This document shows positions 20,398 to 33,346 of a stretch of DNA of 64,000 bases, piece after piece; position 1 is the stretch's first letter, and each line of letters starts with the position of its first letter. A program made the position numbers and the translations under genes. The notes beneath the pieces were generated by a model. That model had not been told where the DNA came from. It was given only the letters and a program-made list of their open reading frames with translations, and searched no databases. The DNA comes from Venturia oleaginea (taxonomy: Eukaryota; Ascomycota; Dothideomycetes; Venturiales; Venturiaceae), in NCBI GenBank assembly GCA_013176395.1, contig JABMLP010000011.1, positions 1,302,001 to 1,366,000 on the forward strand, written 5' to 3'.

Positions 20398-22475
20398 TTT
20401 GGATTGATATTTGAAACGTAGGGGTGAAATAGTTGATAATTGTAGAGGGTGGAAGAGTTGCTTGATGGTTTGATGTCTTGATCCGGTGGGCATCGTGCTC
20501 AGTATTTATATGCCATCGAACCTCTTACCTCCTTTACTACTCCAGACGATCCGAACTTCGGTTCTAGAATCACGGTGCTTTCCATGGCGAAAGGTAACTT
20601 GGCGAACTATTGACGACATTGGCAACGAGGCTTTGAAATTGAACAACTCTTGCATGATTTCTTTCAGTTCCAAATAATCTCGTGCTCGAAATGGTGTGCA
20701 AATACGGCATAGATCGACATAGATTTGGTTTATACCAAGTCGTTTTTGGTAAGGTCGACACTAGTCGGCCAGAGCAGTCTGTAGAAGATCCCAACGCGAC
20801 CGTGCAGCCAAGGAGCCTCTCTCCAAAGAAGGCTACGATGATCTATTGCCGGGGAGCGAGAGGCCTTCCAAGCCCCTAAATATACACTCGGGTGGTGAGC
20901 TACCCGTTGTTCGGCTGGCCGAGCCTCTGGTATTCAAACAAACGTTATTGAACTTTTTGATGTGCTTGACGCCGCTTGCGGCATGTAAAAGAGTTTGCGG
21001 CTCGAATCGAATCTGCCTTCTCCCCATGAAGAAACGCGGTTCAATGCAATTTCGATGCCGATTTGATGATGGTTGATGGATACCTGCTCCTGTAAACAGC
21101 GCGCTGAGATGGAGGTCAGTATGTGGGCGTACAGAAGTCCTACTTTTCATGCTCCATCTTCACTCAAAGTCTTCACACATGCCGTGAGAAGGTGCGCCGG
21201 TATGGCAGCAGTCTGCCGTTAACTTTCTCCTCATTTCGGTCAAATGTTGGTGATGGTGGTTGGCTTTGGGGCCAAGAAGAGGTGCTTGCTCAGCCCCTTC
21301 AAGCTACCTCCGTAGGAGTTAGTCCCACCGGGTAAATGTGTCCGAATTATTAATAGCGACTCCATCAGAGACACAACGACTTCCACCGTTCAGGTACATC
21401 CATTGGTCTCTTGGGTTCGACGTATTATGACGAACGCCGCGCGAAAATTGTCGTCGGAAACTCGATCGCGCTCATATGTCTGCGTCTTGCAGGTTCTTGC
21501 GCACTGACTCGCCCGACAAGTGCTTGGAGGCACGTGAACGATCTCGAATCAACCTCGAATTGCGCGATGATGATAGTATTACGAAGATGCTATGGACTTT
21601 CGTGAGACGCCGGGTCGTTGAACCGTCGTTTCACGTTATCAATGGGTCTGAATGGAATCGTCTGAATCCACTGAGTGACGACTCAGCAAGAGAGGGCAAT
21701 GAGGACATATACTGCGAGTGTCCATCATGGTGGGAAAGAAAATCGACGTTTTGATGTTATCCAGCAATATAGCTACCTTCATGTACCACAGCAACAAATC
21801 GGTCGACATTGCACGAGCGTCTATCGAATGCTCGTCCAACGTTACGCAGGGTGAATGAACAATTCTCTTTCCCAGATTTTGAATGTGCAAATCAAAGGAT
21901 GGCTTTTCTTTGCTTTCGCGGAACGGGATTCTCAGAGATTGACGAACCGCTGAAAGACATCTTGACCCAAGAGCTTAGGATCTCGATCATTTCGTTGGAT
22001 CGAGAATGTATCAACATAGATAATATGAGTTCATACAAGAAATGATGCAAGGACGTGCGGTTTCTAAATCTTTCGTTGGGATTAAAGGTATTCATTCAGA
22101 TTCTTAACTTGAGAAAACGCGGAAAAACGATACTCTTGAACGTGGTCCTTTGCTTGCAAAAACACAGAGGTTTGGAAAAATCTATATAATTTGTCGGCCT
22201 GCATGGTTCGGCAAGAGCACAGCAAATCTTAAAATGGTGAAAAGGCAAAGATGGAGATGAAGACACCATCGAGAGCAAAGGGAAGCAAGAGGTCAACATA
22301 AAAAAGAGAAAATAAACGGACAGCATGTTGTACTTTAAAGACTAGCTCGCTTTGCCGTCAACACGCTTCAACATTTCGATATGGCTGGTAGTCTGGCCAA
22401 TGCCGACGTTGTTCTACCTCGTACTATCTTCGCAACCTCATCTACACATCCATCCGACACCACAATCCCTTCGCC
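20398..22475. other. Intergenic, 2.1 kb
   Basis: No supported gene. A 92-codon frame at 21476 on the plus strand has no family features. The first 150 bp serve as the CHRD gene promoter. Confidence 0.35.
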
Positions 22476-23403
22476 ATGCCTCTCGTACGCTTGGATCCTA
22501 CCGACAACGGACAACAATGGGGTGATATCGCCGAGGCCAGCTACGTTCTTTAGAAAGCGTCCGCCGTCACCGACCTCAACGCTCGCAACGAGGAATTTCA
22601 GGCGCGTTTCAATGACCCAACAGCGTATGTCGCCCCTCTCGAGACCGAAAACAGAAACAGTCGCAGGGTGGTATTCTCAAGAAGGGCTGCGACATCATCA
22701 TTGCGTTTCTTGGTAGTGGAGAGGCTAAATGGAACAAGAATGGCTGGTATTTCAGCAAGAGTGCACCGTTTAGGCGTAAGGTGGATGGCAACCTGGTTCA
22801 CTCGTTCTATCTCGATGTGTGGGAAGGGATCCAAGCTAGTGTGATGGAAGCTCTAGAGTGCGCTCTCATTGCACTGGGACGAGAAGTTAAGACGCTTCGA
22901 AAGATCTTGATCTGCGGATACTCGATGGGAGGAGGCGTAAGCCCGTAAGTCCATGACCTGTCAGCGGAGTACCGATATCTAACACACGTGCAAGACTGGC
23001 ATTCACCGACATCCTCAATCACGTCCGTTCCCTGTACGGCTCAACCAGTGATGAATCCCAATCGTGTGCCAAAGACGAAAACCTCCCGTCATCGACTCAG
23101 CATTTCACCTTCGCTGGATTCGCGGCGGCAGACATGGGATACCACACGAAGCTGAACAACAACTACAGTCAGTTCCAGATCCCAGCATGGGATTTTGTCC
23201 ACCAGAAAGATCAGACAGTTCAAGCACATGTTCCCTGGTTCAACACTTGGCGTGAATATCGTTATGCGCTTCCTGCTGAGGTTGTCGATCACTTTGCTTC
23301 TGAGTTCGGTCCCCAATGTCATGGAATTGAAGGCTATGCGCAAGCTGCTGAATGGATCTTTAGACGACGAGGAGATGTGGTGCGCTCGCAATATAATTAC
23401 TGA
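22476..23403 (+). pseudogene. Alpha/beta-hydrolase (class 3 lipase-like), disrupted
   Basis: The frame begins MPLVRLDPTDNGQQWGDIAE, meets TAG at 22551-22553, and resumes in the same frame with NARNEEFQARFNDPTAYV. Near 22663 it shifts by one base to GILKKGCDIIIAFLGSGEAK. It then continues to the nucleophile elbow ICGYSMGGG (GxSxGG). A 50-bp intron (22945-22994) is spliced normally, and the last exon (PLAFTDILNHVRSLYG to the stop at 23403) is intact. TAG in place of a codon such as CAG and one indel would silence the gene. Sequence error at the indel cannot be excluded. The family comprises intracellular or secreted esterases/lipases. Confidence 0.6.
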
Positions 23404-23518
23404 AATCACATGTTGGTAACTGCTCGAACCGCCGGGATGTGGAACAGGGGTCTCTTTACATGATACCTCCGCTTCTATGGTGGAATATTGTTAACGTTGA
23501 TAGAGATCGTTGAAGTAG

Positions 23519-24081
23519 GTGGAAAACAGCTTTGATTGTCCAATCTTGACATCTCCCATCCGGTATCGGCTGCGTTCAGCAGCCTTGTCTCGTGAAGATC
23601 AATGTTCGCACACTTCAACGACAACAACAACAGCCATCCAACTACAAAGAAAATCAGGTCCACAACTCAACCAGCGCAAAGGAGGAATCGAAAGTAGAAT
23701 CCAAAAAACGCCAAGTACAATAGCACCCCACAACCCAAACTGGTCAACCAAATTCCTCCACATCAAAAACGAATTATCATCCCATCTCACCTCCATCCCC
23801 CACCAATCCATCCAACACATCGGCTCAACCTCCATCCCGGGTCTTCCAGCCAAACCAATCCTCGACATCGATATCGTTGAAACGCCCTCCCAGCTCGACT
23901 CCATCATCACCGCTGTATCGAAGCCAGAAACAGGTTATCTATACATGGGCGAATTGATATCAAAGATCGCCACACTTTCCGCGCGCCGGGCATGGAGCCG
24001 GTGAGGAATTTGTATGTTTGTATTGAGGGGAGTGCGGCATTGAGGAATCACATCGGTGAGCGGAATCTTCTACTTAGATGA
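23519..24081 (+). pseudogene. GrpB / UPF0157 nucleotidyltransferase-like gene, frameshifted
   Basis: After a long N-terminal extension, residues from about 69 read APHNPNWSTKFLHIKNEL and then QHIGSTSIPGLPAKPILDID. These are the signature of GrpB family proteins (HxGSTSvpGlxaKpiiDi). At about 23955, after YMGEL, the frame shifts by one base and the expected IKDRHTFRAPGMEPVRNLYV follows. That frame ends at 24079-24081, without the usual C-terminal helix of the family. A 1-bp loss plus truncation suggest a dead copy. A GGTGAG donor at about 24057 could start an intron, but no matching downstream exon is recognisable. Confidence 0.6.
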
Positions 24082-24171
24082 AGGTTTGAGGGGGGAATAG
24101 GGCAGGTTGAAGATAGAGTTGGGGTCGAGGTAAGAACATGTTGGTTTTGATCCAAAAAAAATAAAAATGGG

Positions 24172-24967
24172 TTGGGTTGGTTTGGTTTGGAGATGGAGAT
24201 GTGTACTAACGATGGACTTAGAGGTTTAGAAATCCACGAGTACATGAATCTAAAAGGCCAGTTCGTGTTGCACCTCCTCGAACTCTCGGGCGCTTTGACG
24301 GAAGAAGAGATTGAGGAGGTTAGATTCGCGACAGGGTCCGCGAAAAGAACGTATCCCATCAAGACGGAAAATCTGGTGTTGAGGGAATTTGTTATTTCAA
24401 ATGTCCAAGGTCTAGTTGAACTGGGCTACACGACAAAGAGAGCCCACGAGCTAGCCATCGAAATCATCCAGGATGCCGGAAATAGCGTCAGGACGCGGTT
24501 GGAACTCGCCGTCCTACTTGATCCGAAAGAGCCAAGCCACGAAACGGACATGATTGGACGGATCGTGACGCGAAAGATGAAAAACGCGACTATTAACAGT
24601 TGACACTGCAGTGGTTGGCCGTTTGCCGTATTCGATCCCAATGGATGAGGAGAGGACGATTATGTATGCGTCTGTGCCAGATCACTATTTGAAGGAAGCT
24701 GTGGACGCGTTCCTCCCCATCGCAGGAAAGATCGTGGGCTACGAGTTGACGGGATGCGAAGATGTGGTGGGATTATGGCCAGAAAAGTCTCCAATGGATA
24801 GAATATGTTCTGCAATGGATCCATGTGAGGTGGGTGAGAGCAAGATGCCTAGAGGGAAATGGCATCTCAGTCAGCTAGCGAAAGGCAGTTATTTCTCCTC
24901 TCCAGTTGAGAACAATCGGTCAGACCGATTGCCGATGCTATTAGGTCTGTTGGCCTCAAGATTGTGA
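24172..24967 (+). CDS. Hypothetical protein, two adjacent frames
   Basis: An exon-like frame opens after a TACTAAC branch site and TTAG acceptor (24221) and runs to TGA at about 24603. It encodes an acidic, helical sequence (LSGALTEEEIEEVRF, then LELAVLLDPKEPSHETDM). A second frame from 24611 to 24967 reads GRLPYSIPMDEERTIMYASV and GKIVGYELTGCEDVVGLWPE. A short intron ending GACACTGCAG (24610) may join them, but the donor is ambiguous. I do not recognise the family. It may be a separate gene or the distal part of the preceding one. Confidence 0.35.
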
Positions 24968-27463
24968 GGGGCAGTCTGGCTCAGAGAAACAGACAGGACT
25001 GATAGAGAAGGTGTTCGGACGATGCATGTTCTATGTAATGCATCTCTTCTGGAGACAGATTCTGAAGTTTAGTGGTGATGGAAGGCCCAGACGGACACTG
25101 AATTGGTACCACTTCCAGATCCTTAGTATCTTGTTGTGTATCGAACCATGAATTCATGTCAGCAAGAAAAGTTTCTACTTGCTAAACCTAATTTTGAGCC
25201 TGTTTTGCTGTTTTCCCGTGTTAGCATGAGTCCGAACGAAGTATGACACGCAGCAGGAGCCGGCCAGCATGAGGCGTTCTAAAAGCTACATAGAGGTGAT
25301 TGTTGAACTAGTCTCTCGTATTATGCTGGCGATGGCGATAGGGTTGGTCTCCACAAGCTTTGGCAATGACATACCTGAAGCAATCGGATGCGAGCAGCGA
25401 TGAGCCAAGCAAAAGCACCCAAATATAGGTACGCACCCGCTCGTCCCTGACGCTATCCTCGGCCCGCCTTCGATAACCCAGTTTCAAGCGGAGAGGAAAA
25501 AACGAATCGGAGATGAGGTCAAGAAAAAATTGAGAGGAAGATAATTAGCGAAAGACCCAGCACTTGTACGAAACTCGAGACGGGGACGGAGATGGGAAGG
25601 CAAGTGGATTATATGTGGAGTTCTTCCCCCGTCCAGTCGCCCCGCAGATCCAGCCTAGTACGGAGGGGGTAACGCAGCGTAATACAGCGCCCAAAGAAAT
25701 GACGATGGCACGGAATAGGAAATTAGAGATCTCCAGGTGGTGTAACACAGATCTGTCGTTCCTGCGACTATACGGTGGCCAAGGAAATGGCGCGCTACAC
25801 CCGCTTTGACGGTCATGCGGGGAGACGCCATGGATGCAGACCGTTCACGGTTCTCTTTGAAAGTCATGTGGCTTGCCTTGGATGTAGGTGAATTCCTTCT
25901 TTGAGAAGGCGAGATGGAAAGCGGGGTTGATCTCAATTTGATTTCTTTTCAACCTTGGACGAGTCGTCGACGAGTCGATTGTGGCCATGGCACCTGGCGA
26001 TTCAGAAATGACTCGCTTTCAAGTCATGAAGACAATCGTCGACTTCGTTCGCGCGGAGAGTTTTTGAGACAAACGAGTTGTGCCTGGCAGTAGTTCGCTG
26101 TATGCTGTGCGCGCGGGTGGCACAAGGAATGTCAGATCTGGATCATGGCGGTGAAATACGAGCTAGAAGGAATGTTTGCGAAGAAGAAGGAGGAAGAATT
26201 GTTTCCATCGCGACATGTTTGATGCTTGTCTTGCTTGGTCTTGTGTTTCCAATCTCATTCTCGCCCGCCAGTCAGCTATTTTTGACCTGCCAGCAAATAG
26301 ACAGGTTCGGCCAGACGATCGTGATTCAGATGTCCAATTTCAGGCTTCCGAGATTGGAGACGGCAATATAATAAGATTGAAGCAGATTGATTACTGTCCC
26401 TATCTCTCGTAGCCCTGTCCCAGTCATGATGCTCGAGATATTGGGCAGGAGATTGGATCGTTGCAAGGATAGAGGGCGACTACTAGCCAGCGCATGCCTC
26501 CCTCTCTCTCTGCCACCCGGCTCATACACACGAATCCCAAAGCGGATGGTACAGCTGCGGCCTTGACCGACAAAGTGGCACTCTTTCCTCTGATCCTCAC
26601 TCTTTCCTCTCCCGCCAAAGGTGATTGAACCTGCGAGTCAAGACACGCATGAGGCAGCACACAGGCACGAGAAGGTGGTTGCGCCGAGCTGAGCTGAGCG
26701 AACGTCTGGATACACCAATTCTTGTTGTACCTTCCGCAAACGCTGAAACACTTGTTGGTGATTGGGCAGTCTAGTAGATAGGACGCGGGTTGACACTCGT
26801 GTTGATGGGGCAATGAATATACGAGGCGGCCATTTCGGGCTCTTTTCTCTCGGTGGGCATAGCAATGAGACACGCAGCAGCCGTACCCGACTCCGTAGAA
26901 TACGCGCCTGAGGGAAGACGTCAATTGCTACTGGCAACCTTAGCCACAAGCAGTGCTTTCGACCTGCCAGTCAGGTGAATGACACTTTCGCAAGCCAAAA
27001 TTTGAAAAGTCCACAACATTTGGATTTGGCTAGCACTAGCGGCTGGCCCAAGCCTCCGTGCCCTTCTGAACCGTAGCATATCTCCTCTCCACCAAATCCC
27101 TCGACCTGAACCCTCATCTCTCCTACCTCAAAGCCCACTCTCTCCACGCCCACTCCCTCCATCTCGACGTAGCCACCCGTCGGGAGGCTGCCAGACTGTT
27201 TGCCCAGTCCCACGCCGTCCGTTCTTTAACACCAAAGTCATTCTTTACCCACAATCCTTAGTCGCCCGCTCTGGAGACCCATCAGCATACCACCACAGCC
27301 TTGTACTTCCAAACTCACCGACTCGCGCCTCTACGACCTCAGCAACCTCCACACTGCAATTGACAATTCTTGTAGTCCTGATCATTTCAATCCAAAGCAA
27401 TTTAGCCCGCATCATAGCCATTTAGCGCCTGGAACTCACCTGTCATTCCGTCGCTCTTCCGCA
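24968..27463. other. Intergenic, 2.5 kb
   Basis: Many short frames, none with family features. The last 500 bp are pyrimidine-rich (CTCC/CCTC runs), as is common in promoters and leaders of highly expressed fungal genes. This is probably the promoter and leader of the large downstream gene. Confidence 0.4.
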
Positions 27464-30424
27464 TTGCATTCGCTGCTGAATTCCGCCCACCCAAACGTCC
27501 TCGGCCAATTCCTTTGCTTCAAACGTGACCGTTATCTTTGGAACCAGGTAAATTCAAACAGGACCGCTATCAAAAGTGCTTCGTGCTCTCATTCGCTTTC
27601 GTTTTGCCGCTACATCATGATGGCTTTCCATCAATCCTCACACTCACTTGGACCTGCCACGAACATGCTATCACCATCACTATTCCAGAGAAGAGGCATG
27701 GAGGAGACGGGCCCTGTGGAGCTCATGCCAAATCCAGACTTCGTCTTTCCAGCTCAGTCCGCGGAACCCTCGCCGACCATGGACAACTGGAGCGCCCTGA
27801 ATAGACCCGGGAGACCACAATCGTCACATCACCCTCGGAACTCAATGAGTGATCGCAGACGACAGCAGTCGCGAGGCTCAGTCAATGCTCTACCCAGCTT
27901 CTCCTTCAAACCATCCACCTCCATCTCCACGGGAGCTGCTTTGCCAACCGTCACTCCGCCTCGTTCGCCAGATGTACCAAGCCCAACATCGCCTTCGCGA
28001 GGATTGCACAAGAGAGGAGGAAGTGAGTTCATTGGAAGACGTGACGAGACGGGCACAGTGATGAGCACGAGTCCGACGAAGGGAGAGGGCATGCTTCCTC
28101 CTCCACTATCTACACAGCGGCTTGGACCTCCTGGAGGTCGCCCAAGACACGCGCATACGCGATCAAAAGGCCTCTCTCAGCACGACTTGCAGTCGATCAT
28201 GCAGCCAAGAGAAGCGATTCCTGCTGTACCCCTGCTCCGCAGCGAGAGTGCGCCAGCCACGCCATTGGAGGCCGACCAAAGACCTTTTTTCTCAAGCAGC
28301 CTCCACCGTCCATCGCTTGCAGCGGAGCGATCCGTTTCCAGTCCAGATCAGGTCGTCTCAGCTCACAGCGTCGAATCGTCTCCACAGTGTTACGGCGCTG
28401 TGCCCAGGGTGCGTGTAGGATTTGCTGATAGAGTCGAGTATATTCGACCATTATCAACAATCTCATCCGAAACTGAAGGATCATTCTCAACAGTCCGCGG
28501 ACATTCAGTCAACAACAGCATGTCCTCTGTGATCAGCCTGGGAACTTCTAGCCCTCCATCCGCAAGGATGAGAACACCATCTCTCAACACCACATTCGAA
28601 GATGAAATCGCTAGACCTCGCCCCCAAAGCTCTGGTGATATGCTGGACTTCATGACTAGTAGAAAGGAGGCTTTTGTATCTCAATGTACTGTTGACGACC
28701 GTCCGGAATCCGCGACTGGCTCGCCTACTGTGCCTGACCCGACAGCTGAGACAAACACGGTCAACGGGAAAAACCCTTTGTGGTGGGAGAGTCGCCGACA
28801 GCAGACTCATGCTCTCAGGTCTAGCGTGTCCGAGCCCTCACTACTTCCTTCGCCCCCCGTGTCACCGTCTTCAGCTCACGATAGTGATCATTCCAGCGTT
28901 TCCGACGAAGCAGCTCCAGCAGAATATGACAAGTCAACTCGCAAGCCACGGAAAGTCAAGTCGTGGGCACATTCACTCATCTCGCGCAAATCCAAGTCCA
29001 GCGGCAATCCCAAAACAAAACCAACCCGTGAACAGGAGCCGTCCCCACCAATCTCCAGTCACTCTGACCACACCAACATCATCAGTCCGACTGCCACAGT
29101 CTTCCACTTCAAGCAACCTGTACCCATGGAAGCAGCTTTCGAGCCCAATTTCGACATTGACGATACTGTCACAATCGTGACCGATGCGCCCCCCACAGCC
29201 GCACCGCAATGGAAGATCATCAGAGACTCTTCTGAGTCTGACCCGATGAGTCCCGTCATCGATCTTGACGCTGCTCTTGGTCCATTCAACACACCTGCCC
29301 TGGGAGGCAACAGCCGGACAGACGGTCGGGCACCACCCAGAGCTCGACGCTCCATGCACAGCCTCAATGGGTTCTCATTATCCCAGAATCATCGACGATC
29401 CGAAAGCGCGCCTGAACTGGTTCCTTTCGAGCTGAGGAATGCCAAGGTTGCCCCAGCAGCAACCATGCCTGATGTCTTCGAAGAGGAGGATGAGGAGGAA
29501 GATGTAGTTGACATGGAATGCAGCCCTGCTCTAGACGGAAGATTTGTGCATGGCAAGGACAAAGTAACCGAGACGGACAGCAGCCCTGCTAATGAACCTG
29601 CTTTAGAGGAATCATCAGTAATGGTTGGGGCTCCTCTGGGCATCATCGTTGACTCCCAAGACGATGATTTTACATTAGACAGACCGTCCAGAAGCAGCAC
29701 ACTCCGTCACTCCATGCCGATTGCGCGTACTCTTCGCAATACCAGCCCTGCTCAATCCAGTCCCGTTGAGGTTGTGGAAGCCTTCGAAGAGCCACGGGCA
29801 TCGTCTTTGACACGAGACTCGGACTCCACAGTTACACCACCCCTAACCGCACAGGACGACAAGAACGCACAGCCAATTATGAGTCTATCTCTTTCACTTC
29901 CACAACAAACAATGATGACGCCGGATACTCTCAGCGGATCCTCGTTTTCAAGCAATGAATACAATAATAGCCAAGTCTCTTTGAGCTCACCACGCCTGGA
30001 CACCGCGACATCTTCCAGCACCGAACCGAGATCGTTCCCTTTCGGCGATCCTGGGCCGGTCAGGATGTCCGTCGATGACGTTCCTTCGCTCTCCAGCAGT
30101 CGCTCCACCATGACAACACCACCAACCAATCAGTTTGTCGGCCCCAACCCATTCACTCCTGTGGGTCGTTCTTCCTCGGTCTGTTCATTGAGCAGTCTTG
30201 AGGAGCGTCGTACCTCCAAACGCGCTTCTGTCGCCAGTTTATCACGCCTAATGGGAGGATTCGCTGAGAAGAGCAAGCTATCGATTGAGTCCCGTCCTCA
30301 GTCCCAACATGCCATGTCAACGACACCGAAGGTTAAGAAGGCAAACCGACTTAGCAAGTTGATTTTCTGGAAGAAATCCAACGGAGAGAAACAGCGAACA
30401 AAGAGCGATGTTTTAACGGGATAG
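27464..30424 (+). CDS. Large Ser/Pro-rich disordered protein
   Basis: An uninterrupted frame of 986 residues. The likely start is Met52 (27617), giving 935 residues, because the first 51 residues include a possible GTAAAT splice donor and show no conserved character. The protein is low-complexity, rich in Ser, Pro, Thr and Arg, with repeated short motifs of the type RSESAP and SPxxSP. Those motifs suggest many proline-directed and 14-3-3-type phosphosites. An acidic cluster (VFEEEDEEEDVVDME) lies near the middle, and the C-terminus is basic (KVKKANRLSKLIFWKKS). No enzymatic domain is visible. It resembles the conserved fungal proteins labelled cell-wall proline-rich, a name without firm functional support; a cortical or signalling scaffold is equally possible. 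Confidence 0.8.
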   Translation: MHSLLNSAHPNVLGQFLCFKRDRYLWNQVNSNRTAIKSASCSHSLSFCRYIMMAFHQSSHSLGPATNMLSPSLFQRRGMEETGPVELMPNPDFVFPAQSAEPSPTMDNWSALNRPGRPQSSHHPRNSMSDRRRQQSRGSVNALPSFSFKPSTSISTGAALPTVTPPRSPDVPSPTSPSRGLHKRGGSEFIGRRDETGTVMSTSPTKGEGMLPPPLSTQRLGPPGGRPRHAHTRSKGLSQHDLQSIMQPREAIPAVPLLRSESAPATPLEADQRPFFSSSLHRPSLAAERSVSSPDQVVSAHSVESSPQCYGAVPRVRVGFADRVEYIRPLSTISSETEGSFSTVRGHSVNNSMSSVISLGTSSPPSARMRTPSLNTTFEDEIARPRPQSSGDMLDFMTSRKEAFVSQCTVDDRPESATGSPTVPDPTAETNTVNGKNPLWWESRRQQTHALRSSVSEPSLLPSPPVSPSSAHDSDHSSVSDEAAPAEYDKSTRKPRKVKSWAHSLISRKSKSSGNPKTKPTREQEPSPPISSHSDHTNIISPTATVFHFKQPVPMEAAFEPNFDIDDTVTIVTDAPPTAAPQWKIIRDSSESDPMSPVIDLDAALGPFNTPALGGNSRTDGRAPPRARRSMHSLNGFSLSQNHRRSESAPELVPFELRNAKVAPAATMPDVFEEEDEEEDVVDMECSPALDGRFVHGKDKVTETDSSPANEPALEESSVMVGAPLGIIVDSQDDDFTLDRPSRSSTLRHSMPIARTLRNTSPAQSSPVEVVEAFEEPRASSLTRDSDSTVTPPLTAQDDKNAQPIMSLSLSLPQQTMMTPDTLSGSSFSSNEYNNSQVSLSSPRLDTATSSSTEPRSFPFGDPGPVRMSVDDVPSLSSSRSTMTTPPTNQFVGPNPFTPVGRSSSVCSLSSLEERRTSKRASVASLSRLMGGFAEKSKLSIESRPQSQHAMSTTPKVKKANRLSKLIFWKKSNGEKQRTKSDVLTG

Positions 30425-33346
30425 AACACCACAATGGTAACGGCACGAACTATGATCAACACACGGCACACGATACGAAGTACACACGGAATCAATTCTC
30501 TTTCTAATGTATGAATTTTGAGCATGAATGGATTGAATGGAACGGGATGGGACATGCTGGGTTCCTTGGGATACAAGCACGCCGGCATAGGCAGGCGGTT
30601 CATGGACTAGGGCGGTCATAGAATATACGGAGGTATTCATTTGGGAGGCATTATGGACGCCCGTTATGGCGAAGCCTTCCGTCTTCCTTTTTCTATTTTA
30701 CATGATGGTTTGCTATTACCCTCCATGTGGATTGGGAACAATGCTTGAATCTTTGTGTTGACGCGATCGGGACACATGGTGGTGGATGGTGGACATTTAC
30801 AGATTCCGGATTTGGGTCGGATGCAAGGGTTCTTTTTGGAATCTGTGGAGTATATGTGCCATTTGTGAGAGTAAAAGATGGGGGATCTTGTTGATTTAGT
30901 CAAGGGAACATAGTCGTCGGAAGAGAGGCTGTTGCGGTTAGCAGTTATTGATGATATTTTACGTTAGGCTTCTAGCCCTGTTCCAGTAAATGAAAACGTT
31001 GTACTGATGCTACTGTTTGCTAATTGAGGGATACCCACCGCTTGACCATCACAGGATGCTAATACGCTCCATGTCATACCCTTCCACTGCTCACGACTCA
31101 TGACGGTGCTGCCATTGCTGTCCCTCTCCGTCGACAGACGCTGCAGCCTCACCACGACAATCGATTCCTCCTTTCACATCCATCCTGTTCTCGAGTTTGG
31201 AGGTTTATGGCGAGTTTGGTCTGGTTCTGTCTTAATTCGTGTCACTGATATAAGATGGTGGTATAGGTGGGTACATCTAGGTTTCCTTTGTGGATAAGTA
31301 GTTAGGGATGTTGGTTAGGTATTTCGTACGATTTTTTAGACTGGTGTTGATGGATTTCTGGTAGTTTGAAAGGGGGTATAAGGGCGCTAGGTAGGTTAGA
31401 ACTCGCCGCTTCGATCAATAGGATAATTTTCCGGCTATTCTCTCGATCTGCTCTTGATGGAGATGGGGATGGGTGTTTTAAAGGTTTCTGGTATTATGGG
31501 GTTTACATATCGCTGGGATATATTGAGCCATATCTCCATCCGCTGCCTTTCTATGAGATTTGGTATACTCGATTTTTGATGATGGGCTAGGTCGACTTGG
31601 TCCTGGACCTGGAGATTAGGGTCGGGATTCGGAACTCGAAGTCTATATGGTTGGGTTTGGTAGTGAGGTTGGCGTTTGTCGAATACGTTTCCATGATATT
31701 TTCTGTCAGCTCTTAAACTTGATGGGGGATTGAAGAACCTCACCGTCGGCGCTAGTCTTTGGTTCCTCAACTTTGATGCTGTTGTTTGCAGGAATGGGAG
31801 AAGGGGGATATCAGGAGAGTGAGATCATAGTGTAAAGAAGGAACGTATTAACATGATGGCTTTCCCATGAGTATCTCGACATAGTAGCTTCATCAACTCG
31901 TTGCCTTTCTAAGCCTGATAGGTTTCAGGCGACGTCAAGCGCCGGTTTCGGCAGGAATTCATCGACATCGTTTTTGGGTTTGCAGAATTGATATACAGAG
32001 CTGACTTTGTGATTCCTAGAGACCCAAGGAGACATTGAAGACACATGGGATTTATTACTTCGATCTCGATGATGTGGGAGAGGTCAAATTGGCAGTGACG
32101 TCCTAGTAGCGGGTGAACCGCGATTCCACATGGAGGCCTGTAATTGATGCCCCTTGACTACTCCTACCCTCGCCTCGGACTGATCAATGTGGCTGTCTAC
32201 AAATAGTCTCTCAACTCGGGATGGCCATGGATGGATTCTGGCAGTTGTAGTACCGGCCAGCCTAAAGCTGATCGATGTCCATCTGAAGCTGAGCATGACA
32301 AGCTATTTTGAGGGTGTTTGTAGACGGGCCTTCCACGGCTAGACCCACCCAGTGGTTCGACGACAGCCAGGATTGTGTTTCTTCTGACCTCATCACTTTA
32401 TGAGAAAGGATAACAAATGCGATTGCGATTGTCGACTGGAAAGTCAAGTTGAAGTCGATAACAAGGTAAAATTGGATTTCCCTGTGGAATCCGGTGGTTG
32501 GATTGGAAAAAGGCTTAACCTTATTAGCTGCTCTCGGCGAGGAATGCGCAAAGGAGATGAATGTCGGCGGGTTCCTTTCCCAACGTCTTGTATTGCCATC
32601 ATTGGACGTGCGAGCGCTTGGAATCTTGGATGACGGCGACGCAATTAGAAAGGAATCCTCACAGGTTGCTTCACAGGAGACTGAAGTTTCAATTTATCAA
32701 GAGGAATGACATCGTAAACAGCAAACTTTGCTTACACGAAAATAGAGAGAAGATCTACCTGGCTGCAAATTGGATTCGTCGTTTCATCCAGGGTATGAGC
32801 CTTTGGTAATGAATATCTGTGGACGATCCAATCTGACAGGACGATCTGCCAACCAGGTTTTAGAAAGGATTCTGTACAGCCCCAGTGAGCCCTCTAGGAA
32901 TTGGACGGTAGGAGAAGGCTATGCAAGCAAAAGAGTGGGGGGTTGGCGGGTATAGGGGCATTCCACTGGCGAGCAAACCAACGCCTCGTTACAGACCGGT
33001 CAGGGAGCACCAGTAATATTGCGATGTTCACGGAGTATCGAGGAAAGCAATGCTTGGACATTTGCGGGTCCTCGCGCCTCCCCTGAGTTTGTTCCATCTC
33101 CCAGCTCGTACTTGCTTCACCTCCCGCCTCACCTTCAACCATCTCCCAGCCCATCGTTTCTTCATCCATCGAACCTTAAGCCTTTCTAATACAAACTCCT
33201 TCATCGTTGAACGTTCACTCTTTCCGTTCAACGCAAACTTAACCCCTTCTCTAACCCCCATTTACGCCTGCCTCCTTTCGCTTATTGGCTGCACCTTTTG
33301 GAACGACAACTAACCTTTACGAACACCTCACATTTCCACTATCATA
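30425..33346. other. Intergenic, 2.9 kb
   Basis: No supported gene. A 71-codon frame at 32494 (plus) lacks family features. The last 300 bp, with pyrimidine-rich runs and many CTTTC words, look like the promoter and 5' leader of the GH72 gene. Confidence 0.4.

Noticed and set aside
19262..21605. Similar short peptides ISKMLWSFV (about 19320) and ITKMLWTFV (about 21580)
   Set aside because: The match is about nine residues in otherwise unrelated sequence; too short to claim a repeat.
28973..29359. Minus-strand frames of over 100 codons inside the Ser/Pro-rich gene
   Set aside because: They are antisense shadows of a long, compositionally biased coding region and show no family motifs.
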